A stretch of 21,023 nt of DNA from Bacteroidales bacterium (GTDB lineage Bacteria > Bacteroidota > Bacteroidia > Bacteroidales > 4484-276). Where the stretch lies: positions 1 through 21,023 of the forward strand of contig JAOZRY010000007.1 in NCBI GenBank assembly GCA_029939965.1, read 5' to 3'. The notes under the pieces are model-generated. The model made no database searches. It saw only the letters and a list, made by a program, of their open reading frames with translations, and was not told the DNA's origin. This document shows positions 8,377 to 15,258 of this stretch, piece after piece (position 1 is the first letter of the stretch; the number at the start of each line of letters is the position of its first letter). The position numbers and the translations under genes are program-made.

Positions 8377-10305
8377 CTATTTATCGTCTTTAACCTCTTC
8401 AAAGTCAACATCGGTAACTTCATCATCGTTTCCACCGCCCTGCTTGTTATCTCCGCCAGGTTGTCCGCCGGGCTGTCCATCAGGTTGTCCGCCAGGTTGT
8501 TGCTGCGAAGCACTGTACATTTCCTGGCTTGCTGCCTGAAATACTTCGTTGAGTTTTTTGGAGGCGGCATCAATGCCTTCTATGTTTTCGCTCTTATGGG
8601 CCTCTTTCAGCTCTGTAAGTGCATCTTCGATAGGCTTTTTCTTGTCGGCAGGAAGTTTATCTCCGTACTCTTTCAATTGTTTTTCAGTTTGGAAGATCAA
8701 CGAATCGGCCTGGTTGAGCTTATCAATTCTCTCTTTTACTTTTTTGTCGGCATCAGCATTAGCTTCAGCTTCTGATTTCATTTTGTTAATTTCCTCTTCG
8801 GTAAGCCCTGATGATGCTTCAATACGGATACTTTGCGATTTTCCTGTTCCTTTGTCTTTAGCAGAAACATTGAGAATACCGTTGGCATCAATATCAAAAG
8901 TTACTTCAATTTGAGGCACTCCGCGAGGAGCTGGAGGAATCGAGTCAAGGTGGAAACGTCCGATGGTCTTGTTATCTTTTGCCATCGACCTTTCGCCCTG
9001 AAGCACATGAATTTCTACTGATGGTTGATTATCAGCAGCCGTGGAGAATGTTTCCGATTTCTTTGTGGGGATAGTTGTGTTCGATGCAATAAGTTTTGTC
9101 ATTACACTTCCCAATGTTTCGATACCCAAAGTTAGCGGGGTAACATCCAAAAGAAGAACATCCTTAACTTCACCGGTTAAAACACCACCCTGGATAGCAG
9201 CACCAATAGCTACAACTTCATCAGGATTAACACCTTTTGAGGGCTCTTTACCAAAGAATTTTTTTACAACATCCTGGATTGCAGGGATTCTTGTAGAACC
9301 ACCTACCAGGATAACTTCATTAATATCCGATGCTGACATTCCTGCATCTTTCAATGCTTTTTTGAGGGGTTCGAGAGTTCTTTTAATCAAAACATCGGCA
9401 ATCTGCTCAAATTTTGCGCGGCTAAGTTTACGTACAAGGTGTTGTGGAATACCATCTACCGGCATAATGTATGGCAGATTTATCTCTGTTTCGCTCGAGC
9501 TGGAAAGTTCAATCTTAGCTTTTTCGGCAGCTTCTTTGAGACGCTGCAAAGCCATAGGATCTTTCTTAAGATTAATATTATAATCTTTCTGAAATTCATC
9601 AGCAAGCCAGTCGATAATTATCTGGTCGAAATCATCACCACCAAGGTGCGTATCACCATTTGTCGATTTTACCTCAAAAACACCATCACCGAGTTCCAGA
9701 ATAGAAATATCAAAAGTACCACCACCAAGGTCGAAAACAGCAATTATGTTGTCATCGGTTTTTTTGTCGAGGCCATAAGCCAAAGCTGCAGCAGTAGGCT
9801 CATTAATAATACGTTTAACTTTTAATCCTGCAATTTCGCCGGCTTCTTTTGTGGCCTGACGCTGTGAATCGCTAAAATATGCAGGAACTGTGATAACAGC
9901 TTCTGATACGGTTGTTCCCAAATAATCTTCAGCGGTTTTCTTCATCTTTTGAAGCACCATTGCCGAAATTTCCTGAGGAGTATATTGACGTTCTTTAATT
10001 TTTACACGTGGTGTGCTGTTTTCACCTTTTTCCACTTTGTAAGATACGCGGTTTACTTCTGTTTGTACTCTGTCCCAGGGTTCACCCATAAATCGCTTGA
10101 TTGAATAAACGGTTTGAGTTGGATTAGTGATTGCCTGACGTTTTGCAGGATCGCCAATTTTTCTTTCATCGTTTTCAGTAAAAGCTACAATCGAAGGTGT
10201 TGTTCTGCGTCCTTCGGAGTTGGGGATTACAACAGGCTCGTTACCTTCCATTACAGCTACGCACGAATTTGTTGTTCCTAAGTCGATTCCAATTATTTTT
10301 CCCAT
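8377..10305 (-). CDS. dnaK: Molecular chaperone DnaK (Hsp70)
   Basis: This is a 642-aa, full-length Hsp70, the ATP-driven cytoplasmic chaperone that binds exposed hydrophobic peptides together with DnaJ and GrpE. The three family signatures are present: IDLGTTNS at 7-14, FDLGGGTFDISIL at 191-203 and VILVGGSTRIPAIQ at 331-344. The interdomain linker VLLLDVT is at 383-389, the substrate-binding beta domain at about 390-500 and the helical lid at about 500-600. The tail at 601-625 is Gly/Gln/Pro-rich with tandem GGQP units, then ends in EEVKDDK, typical of bacterial DnaK. The start is supported by the conserved MGKIIGIDLGTTNS and by a purine-rich AAAGGA about 12 bases upstream. The gene stands alone, with no grpE or dnaJ adjacent, and has its own terminator. 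Certain in identity. Confidence 0.99.
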   Translation of the reverse strand: MGKIIGIDLGTTNSCVAVMEGNEPVVIPNSEGRRTTPSIVAFTENDERKIGDPAKRQAITNPTQTVYSIKRFMGEPWDRVQTEVNRVSYKVEKGENSTPRVKIKERQYTPQEISAMVLQKMKKTAEDYLGTTVSEAVITVPAYFSDSQRQATKEAGEIAGLKVKRIINEPTAAALAYGLDKKTDDNIIAVFDLGGGTFDISILELGDGVFEVKSTNGDTHLGGDDFDQIIIDWLADEFQKDYNINLKKDPMALQRLKEAAEKAKIELSSSSETEINLPYIMPVDGIPQHLVRKLSRAKFEQIADVLIKRTLEPLKKALKDAGMSASDINEVILVGGSTRIPAIQDVVKKFFGKEPSKGVNPDEVVAIGAAIQGGVLTGEVKDVLLLDVTPLTLGIETLGSVMTKLIASNTTIPTKKSETFSTAADNQPSVEIHVLQGERSMAKDNKTIGRFHLDSIPPAPRGVPQIEVTFDIDANGILNVSAKDKGTGKSQSIRIEASSGLTEEEINKMKSEAEANADADKKVKERIDKLNQADSLIFQTEKQLKEYGDKLPADKKKPIEDALTELKEAHKSENIEGIDAASKKLNEVFQAASQEMYSASQQQPGGQPDGQPGGQPGGDNKQGGGNDDEVTDVDFEEVKDDK

Positions 10306-10363
10306 GTTTATATTTTCCTTTCTAATTTTATGATTTCTTAAAATTTATTTATTTGAGCCGCCC

Positions 10364-10384
10364 ATTGTCAATCATTGTGCCAAT
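10364..10384. promoter_or_regulatory. Tandem small palindromes in the dnaK leader
   Basis: Two adjacent inverted repeats occur: ATTG-T-CAAT at 10364-10372 and ATTG-TGC-CAAT at 10374-10384. They are flanked by outer arms CATTG and CAATG (10363-10385). They lie between the proposed -7 element and the dnaK start codon, where a repressor or an RNA structure could act on dnaK. They do not match CIRCE. The symmetry is visible; the role is inference. Confidence 0.3.
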
Positions 10385-10393
10385 GAATTTCCG

Positions 10394-10401
10394 CAAAGCA
10401 A
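10394..10401 (-). promoter_or_regulatory. Possible -7 promoter element of dnaK
   Basis: On the minus strand the site reads TTGCTTTG, one mismatch from TAnnTTTG. It would place the transcript start about 80 bases before the dnaK ATG. No convincing -33 TTTG is seen, so confidence is low. Confidence 0.35.
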
Positions 10402-10548
10402 TATAGTGAGATTTAGTATAAAAAATACAGCATTAATTTTTGGATAAACAATCGGAATCCGGCATTGACACGACTTTCGGGCACTTTTAACATAACCCGG
10501 ATTACATTTTCAACGACTGACACATTTGCTGTCAAAAAGGCAGAAAAG

Positions 10549-10611
10549 AGATTGGTTATAGATTGAATTAGATTGATTTCCAATCTTTCCAAATCTTCCT
10601 CAATCTTTTTT
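10549..10611. repeat. 3+3 inverted array of AGATTG hexamers, helical spacing
   Basis: AGATTG occurs at 10549, 10560 and 10570. It is followed by its complement: CAATCT at 10581, AAATCT at 10591 (one mismatch) and CAATCT at 10601. Unit spacing is 11, 10, then 10 and 10 bases. The two halves can pair as a long imperfect hairpin with a short loop at about 10576-10580, followed on the plus strand by a run of T (10606-10611). No plus-strand gene precedes it, so an ordinary terminator role is unclear. Confidence 0.55.
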
Positions 10612-10745
10612 GAACTTTATGATGTCTTGCCAAAAATATCACGAATAGGCTACTCGTACAAAGTTGGACACTTTCAGGGTTCTATATTCATTTCCTGTTA
10701 TTTTCCCTGCACTTTCCCGAAGAAAAATCGGGACAGGCTAAACAG

Positions 10746-10837
10746 GGCTATTCACGTTTAATCCCTTCAGGATTAAAATTAATACATGTAAAACCACGAA
10801 GTGGTTTAATGTGAATAGCCACAGGCAAAGCCTGTGG
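10746..10837. repeat. REP-like multi-hairpin element
   Basis: Outer arms GGCTATTCAC (10746-10755) and GTGAATAGCC (10811-10820) form a perfect 10-bp stem. They enclose two hairpins: TTTAATCC/GGATTAAA (10757-10764 with 10770-10777) and AAACCAC/GTGGTTT (10791-10797 with 10801-10807). A further hairpin, CCACAGGC/GCCTGTGG (10819-10826 with 10830-10837), overlaps the outer stem by two bases, so the two folds compete. This layout resembles dispersed palindromic repeats of Bacteroidota genomes, some mobilised by REP-associated tyrosine transposases. No transposase is present here. Confidence 0.65.
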
Positions 10838-11039
10838 TAAGGTAATGACCATATACAAAACCGTGTATTCATGCCTTTTTGCAATTTCTTTAGTGTTGAT
10901 GACCAAGATATTGTGAAGCCCAAATTAAAAGTTATTGAACAAATTCTAATAACAATTCACCAAAAAATCCATTTACCTCATCAACCATCACCCTGTAAGA
11001 CTTTGTTATTCCATTAACAACAATGTTGTGTTTTAAGAT

Positions 11040-11068
11040 TTTGATGTGTGTTTTTTATTATAATTTTG
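11040..11068 (+). promoter_or_regulatory. Bacteroidota-type promoter of the methylmalonyl-CoA mutase genes
   Basis: TTTG at 11040-11043, a 17-base spacer, and TAATTTTG at 11061-11068 give a perfect match to TAnnTTTG. Transcription would start near 11075, leaving a leader of about 70 bases before the mutA ATG. The leader contains a near-palindrome CAAAACA-CAT-TGTTTTTG (11081-11098). No B12 riboswitch features are seen. Confidence 0.7.
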
Positions 11069-11143
11069 CGCCCGATATTTCAAAACACATTGTTTTTGAG
11101 GACATAAACATCGAAAAAATAAACAAAACCAATCTGGTTGATT

Positions 11144-13039
11144 ATGGATGATATCAAAAAAAACGAAGGGCAAAAAAAGCTGTTCAACGAGTTTCCAACC
11201 ATCACAACTGAGGAGTGGGAAAACGTAATTAAAAAAGACCTGAAAGGGGCAGACTATGACCGTAAACTGGTATGGAAAACTACTGATGGTTTTAAAGTAA
11301 AACCCTATTACAGAAATGAAGATATGGAAAGGTTAGCATATTTAGACACTTTTCCTGGCGACTTTCCTTTTGTAAGAAGCGGGCGCAAAAAGGAGAACAA
11401 TTGGTTTGTTCGTCAAAACGTTGAGGTTGAAGATGTAAAAACAGCAAACAAGAAAAGCCTTGACATACTGATGAAGGGCGTAGATTCTCTCGGGTTTATT
11501 CTGGATAGTTCAAAAGAGCCATCGATTGATGAGGTTGAGAAACTCATGGAGAATATCTATGCACAAATCGTGGAGGTAAATTTTATCTGTGGAAAACAGG
11601 CACCAAAAGTACTGGAAATATACCTGAAACTTATCAAGAAGTATAACCGTGATTTGCAAAAGATTCATGGTGCTGTAAATTTCGATCCAATCGGAAATCT
11701 TATTATTGCCGGCAACTTTTACACATCGGAAGAAGCAGATTTTGTGGCTTGTGCCAACATAATCGAAAACAGTAAATATATTCCACACTTCAGAACACTT
11801 TCGGTAAACGCCACCTATTTTAAAAACTCAGGATCCGGTATTGTTCAGGAACTGGCCTTTGCCATGGCTTATGGCAACGAATATTTATCCCGACTCACCC
11901 AAAAAGGAATCTCCATTGATGATGTGGCTCCCAACATCAAATTTCATTTTGCAGTAGGATCGAGCTATTTCATGGAAATTGCAAAAATTCGTGCTACGCG
12001 GTTTTTATGGGCAAAAATTGTAAATGCATACAGCCCCTCAAATGCAGAAGTTACACGCACCCACATTCACACAGTAACTTCCGATTGGAACAAAACCATA
12101 TATGATCCTTACGTAAACATGCTTCGAACCACAACCGAATCAATGTCGGCAATTATTGGCGGAACCAATTCCTTAACAGTAAAACCTTTCGATTCGGCTT
12201 TTAAAACTCAAAACGAATTTTCGGAAAGAATAGCCCGAAATCAACAATTGGTTCTTAAAGAAGAATCTTATTTTGATAAAATTGTTGACCCGGCATCAGG
12301 TTCATATTACATCGAAAACCTAACGGATTCGCTAATTGAAGAGGCCTGGAAACTTTTCATTCAAGTAGAGGAAATGGGTGGATTCGTGAGTGCCATAAAA
12401 CAGGGTTTTATTCAGCAACAAATTAACGAAACTGCATTGGCAAAAAATAAAGCTCTGGCCTCAAGAAAAGAAGTCTTGATTGGATCGAATCAGTACCCAA
12501 ACTTTACTGAATATCTTGATGAAAACATAAATGATAATGTTTTGCAACCCAATGATAGCACACTGGCAAATGCGATGGTTGAAACCCTGAAACCCTACCG
12601 TGTGGCACAAAAGTTTGAACAGCTCAGGTTAAAAACTGATAGATATGCAAAAGAAAACAAACGACCATCTGTGTTTTTATTTACCTATGGTAACCTGTCG
12701 ATGCGAAGAGCAAGATCACAGTTTTCGAGCAATTTCTTTGCATGTGCAGGATTTGAAATTATTGATAACAAGGGTTTTCAAACCATTAATGAGGGCGTAA
12801 AGGCAAGTATAAAAAGTGGGGCTCAAATAGTTGTACTCTGTGCCACCGATGATGATTACCCTGTTATTGCCCCTGAAGTAGTTAAAAAACTCGGAGATAA
12901 TGTGATAATTGTTGTTGCCGGCTATCCAAAAGATACAATCGAAGAATTAAAATCGAAAGGCATTAAACACTTTATCCATATCAAATCAAATGTATTGGAA
13001 ACCCTGAAAGAATTTCAGCAAATGATAGGGGTAAACTAA
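11144..13039 (+). CDS. mutA: Methylmalonyl-CoA mutase small (beta) subunit
   Basis: This 631-aa protein is the non-catalytic partner of the B12-dependent heterodimer that interconverts methylmalonyl-CoA and succinyl-CoA. It keeps the TIM-barrel fold region, including FHFAVGSSYFMEIAKIRATR and the block beginning DPASGSYYIENLTDSL. Its C-terminal domain (about 500-631) is a cobalamin-domain fold, but the cobalt-ligating DGHDRG motif is absent; the place reads GNLSMRRARSQF. That is the known state of small subunits, not a defect. I use the ATG at 11144. An in-frame TTG two codons upstream is possible but adds nothing conserved. No Shine-Dalgarno sequence is seen, as is usual in this phylum. The large subunit follows 50 bases downstream on the same strand, so the two are almost certainly co-transcribed from the promoter at about 11040-11068. 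Confidence 0.95.
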   Translation: MDDIKKNEGQKKLFNEFPTITTEEWENVIKKDLKGADYDRKLVWKTTDGFKVKPYYRNEDMERLAYLDTFPGDFPFVRSGRKKENNWFVRQNVEVEDVKTANKKSLDILMKGVDSLGFILDSSKEPSIDEVEKLMENIYAQIVEVNFICGKQAPKVLEIYLKLIKKYNRDLQKIHGAVNFDPIGNLIIAGNFYTSEEADFVACANIIENSKYIPHFRTLSVNATYFKNSGSGIVQELAFAMAYGNEYLSRLTQKGISIDDVAPNIKFHFAVGSSYFMEIAKIRATRFLWAKIVNAYSPSNAEVTRTHIHTVTSDWNKTIYDPYVNMLRTTTESMSAIIGGTNSLTVKPFDSAFKTQNEFSERIARNQQLVLKEESYFDKIVDPASGSYYIENLTDSLIEEAWKLFIQVEEMGGFVSAIKQGFIQQQINETALAKNKALASRKEVLIGSNQYPNFTEYLDENINDNVLQPNDSTLANAMVETLKPYRVAQKFEQLRLKTDRYAKENKRPSVFLFTYGNLSMRRARSQFSSNFFACAGFEIIDNKGFQTINEGVKASIKSGAQIVVLCATDDDYPVIAPEVVKKLGDNVIIVVAGYPKDTIEELKSKGIKHFIHIKSNVLETLKEFQQMIGVN

Positions 13040-13089
13040 TAATCCTAAAAAATAAGCACCATTTGATTTTAATTTTCAAAATGATAATT

Positions 13090-15246
13090 ATGAAACCAAA
13101 TTTCAAAAATATAGATATAAAATCATCACCACAATCGGGATACACAGCAGGAAAATGGGAGCAGGAAAATAAAATCGGGAACGATTGGTTGACACCGGAG
13201 CAAATATCCGTTAAACCTGTTTACACAAAAGCCGATCTGGAAAATTTAGAGCATCTGGATTATGCCGCCGGAATACCTCCGTTTTTGCATGGCCCTTATT
13301 CGACGATGTATGTAATGCGTCCATGGACAATACGGCAATATGCCGGTTTTTCTACTGCAGAAGAGTCGAATGCATTTTATCGCCGTAATCTTGCAGCCGG
13401 TCAAAAAGGTTTGTCAATTGCGTTCGATCTGGCCACACACCGAGGATATGATTCTGACCATCCACGTGTAGAAGGTGACGTAGGAAAAGCCGGAGTTGCT
13501 GTGGATTCGATCCTGGATATGAAGGTTCTGTTTGATCAGATTCCACTTGACAAAATGTCGGTATCCATGACAATGAATGGCGCCGTTCTTCCCATTCTTG
13601 CTTTTTACATTGTTGCAGGCCTTGAGCAAGGTGTAAAGCTTGATCAACTTACCGGAACCATCCAAAATGATATTCTGAAAGAGTTTATGGTGCGAAACAC
13701 ATACATTTACCCACCGCACCCTTCCATGCGTATTATTGCTGATATTTTTAGGTACACCTCGCAAAATATGCCAAAATTCAACTCCATTAGTATTAGCGGA
13801 TACCACATGCAGGAAGCCGGTGCCACCGCAGACATTGAGCTTGCCTACACCCTTGCTGATGGTTTGGAGTACCTCAGAACAGGAGTTAATTCAGGTATGG
13901 ATATCGATGCTTTTGCCCCCAGACTTTCATTTTTTTGGGGTATCGGCATGAACCATTTTATGGAAATTGCCAAGATGCGTGCCGCCCGAATGCTGTGGGC
14001 AAAGTTGGTGAAACGCTTCAACCCAAAAAACCCCAAGTCGATGGCTCTTAGAACGCATTGCCAAACTTCGGGATGGAGTCTTACCGAACAAGACCCGTTT
14101 AACAATGTTGCACGCACGTGCATTGAAGCTATGGGTGCAGCGCTTGGACATACACAATCATTACACACCAATGCTTTGGATGAAGCAATTGCCCTGCCAA
14201 CTGATTTTTCAGCTCGTATTGCCCGTAACACACAAATTTACCTTCAGGAAGAAACTAATATTACCAAAGCTGTTGATCCCTGGGCGGGTTCATATTATGT
14301 TGAAAAACTTACCCACAAAATTGCACATAGAGCATGGAAGCTCATCGAAGAGGTAGAAGAGCTTGGCGGAATGGCAAAAGCCATCGAAACCGGAGTACCA
14401 AAAATGAGGATTGAGGAAGCTGCCGCCCGAAAACAAGCACGTATCGACTCACATAAAGATACCATTGTTGGTGTGAATAAATACAGACTCAGGAAAGAAG
14501 ACCCGATTGAAATTCTTGAAGTTGATAACACTGCCGTAAGAAAATCGCAAATTAAACGTTTGGGCGAACTCAGGGCTGATAGAAATGAAGAAGCTGTTCA
14601 GGAAACTCTTGCAGAAATAACCAGAGCTTGTGAAACCGGTGAAGGAAATCTACTTGAATTGTCGGTTGAAGCAGCAAAAAGAAGGGCATCATTAGGGGAA
14701 ATTTCGTTGGCATGTGAAAAAGTATTTGGAAGATATAAAGCAGTAATCAGATCCATATCAGGCGTGTATTCATCAGAAACCAAAGGAGATAAAAAATTCG
14801 CAAAAGCTTGCGAACTGGCAGATAAATTTGCAGAAACCGAAGGGCGACGCCCACGAATAATGATTGCAAAAATGGGTCAGGATGGCCACGATCGGGGAGC
14901 TAAGGTTGTTTCGACAGGATATGCCGACATGGGTTTCGATGTTGACATCGGGCCTTTATTCCAAACTCCGGCAGAAGCCGCTCGTCAGGCAGTTGAAAAT
15001 GATGTACATATTTTAGGTGTTTCAAGCCTGGCTGCCGGTCATAAAACTCTTGTTCCACAAGTAATCGAAGAACTCACCAAACTTGGCAGAGATGACATTA
15101 TGGTAATTGTTGGTGGTGTAATTCCTCACCAGGATTATCAATATTTGTACGATGCAGGTGCTGTAGCTATTTTTGGACCCGGCACCGTGATCTCAGAGGC
15201 AGGAATTCAAATTTTGGAAATATTATTGGAAAGCAGAAAGGATTAA
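13090..15246 (+). CDS. mutB: Methylmalonyl-CoA mutase large (alpha, catalytic) subunit
   Basis: This 718-aa protein is the catalytic, adenosylcobalamin-binding subunit. Substrate-site residues are recognisable in RPWTIRQYAGF (R77 and Y84, matching R82 and Y89 of the Propionibacterium enzyme) and in SGYHMQEAGA (Y238, H239, matching Y243 and H244). The C-terminal B12 domain carries DGHDRG at 598-603, with H600 as the lower cobalt ligand, followed by SSLAAGH and VGGVIP. The pathway is reversible succinyl-CoA/methylmalonyl-CoA exchange, used for propionate formation or breakdown. I chose the ATG at 13090 (MKPNFKNI). An ATG at 13081 and a TTG at 13063 are in frame but add only residues without conserved character. 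The chaperone GTPase MeaB and the epimerase are not in the window. The gene ends 12 bases from a convergent gene with no hairpin between. Confidence 0.98.
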   Translation: MKPNFKNIDIKSSPQSGYTAGKWEQENKIGNDWLTPEQISVKPVYTKADLENLEHLDYAAGIPPFLHGPYSTMYVMRPWTIRQYAGFSTAEESNAFYRRNLAAGQKGLSIAFDLATHRGYDSDHPRVEGDVGKAGVAVDSILDMKVLFDQIPLDKMSVSMTMNGAVLPILAFYIVAGLEQGVKLDQLTGTIQNDILKEFMVRNTYIYPPHPSMRIIADIFRYTSQNMPKFNSISISGYHMQEAGATADIELAYTLADGLEYLRTGVNSGMDIDAFAPRLSFFWGIGMNHFMEIAKMRAARMLWAKLVKRFNPKNPKSMALRTHCQTSGWSLTEQDPFNNVARTCIEAMGAALGHTQSLHTNALDEAIALPTDFSARIARNTQIYLQEETNITKAVDPWAGSYYVEKLTHKIAHRAWKLIEEVEELGGMAKAIETGVPKMRIEEAAARKQARIDSHKDTIVGVNKYRLRKEDPIEILEVDNTAVRKSQIKRLGELRADRNEEAVQETLAEITRACETGEGNLLELSVEAAKRRASLGEISLACEKVFGRYKAVIRSISGVYSSETKGDKKFAKACELADKFAETEGRRPRIMIAKMGQDGHDRGAKVVSTGYADMGFDVDIGPLFQTPAEAARQAVENDVHILGVSSLAAGHKTLVPQVIEELTKLGRDDIMVIVGGVIPHQDYQYLYDAGAVAIFGPGTVISEAGIQILEILLESRKD

Positions 15247-15258
15247 TATTTCAGAAGT

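Larger units (their letters stand above)
10402..11039. other. Long structured intergenic region between dnaK and mutA
   Basis: No convincing gene is present. From left to right it holds several inverted repeats. First is the hexamer array at 10549-10606. Next is a small hairpin AAAGT/ACTTT near 10660-10675. A nested pair follows, CCCGA/TCGGG (10716-10720, 10728-10732) inside CCTGT/ACAGG (10694-10698, 10733-10737). The REP-like element lies at 10746-10837. Then comes an open stretch with a 48-codon frame (10871-11017, plus) resembling nothing I recognise. Last is ACAAC-AAT-GTTGT (11017-11029), just upstream of the mut promoter. The density of structures and lack of coding signal suggest remnants of mobile or repeat-type DNA plus promoter-proximal sites. 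Confidence 0.6.

Noticed and set aside
9041..9825. Long plus-strand open frames (180 and 128 codons) opposite dnaK
   Set aside because: They lie fully inside the certain dnaK gene on the other strand, show no family motifs, and are typical shadow frames of a conserved gene.
10306..10460. CIRCE/HrcA element upstream of dnaK
   Set aside because: The TTAGCACTC-N9-GAGTGCTAA pattern is absent. The ATTG/CAAT palindromes seen there are different.
10549..10611. CRISPR-like array
   Set aside because: The units are six bases long, change orientation half-way and have 4-5 base spacers. This is an inverted array and not a CRISPR.
10738..10923. Minus-strand 61-codon frame across the REP-like element
   Set aside because: Most of it translates hairpin DNA. 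Such frames arise from repeats of this kind and are unlikely to be genes.
10840..11143. Cobalamin riboswitch upstream of the B12-dependent mutase
   Set aside because: No B12-box-like sequence or suitable fold is visible. The leader from the predicted transcript start is only about 70 bases, too short for one.
11510..13039. Small mutase subunit as a broken or inactive paralog because DGHDRG is missing
   Set aside because: Loss of the cobalt-ligand motif is the normal state of the small subunit in two-subunit methylmalonyl-CoA mutases, and the frame is intact.
13414..14231. Minus-strand frames of about 130 codons opposite mutB
   Set aside because: They are fully contained in the catalytic subunit gene, with no protein-like features of their own.
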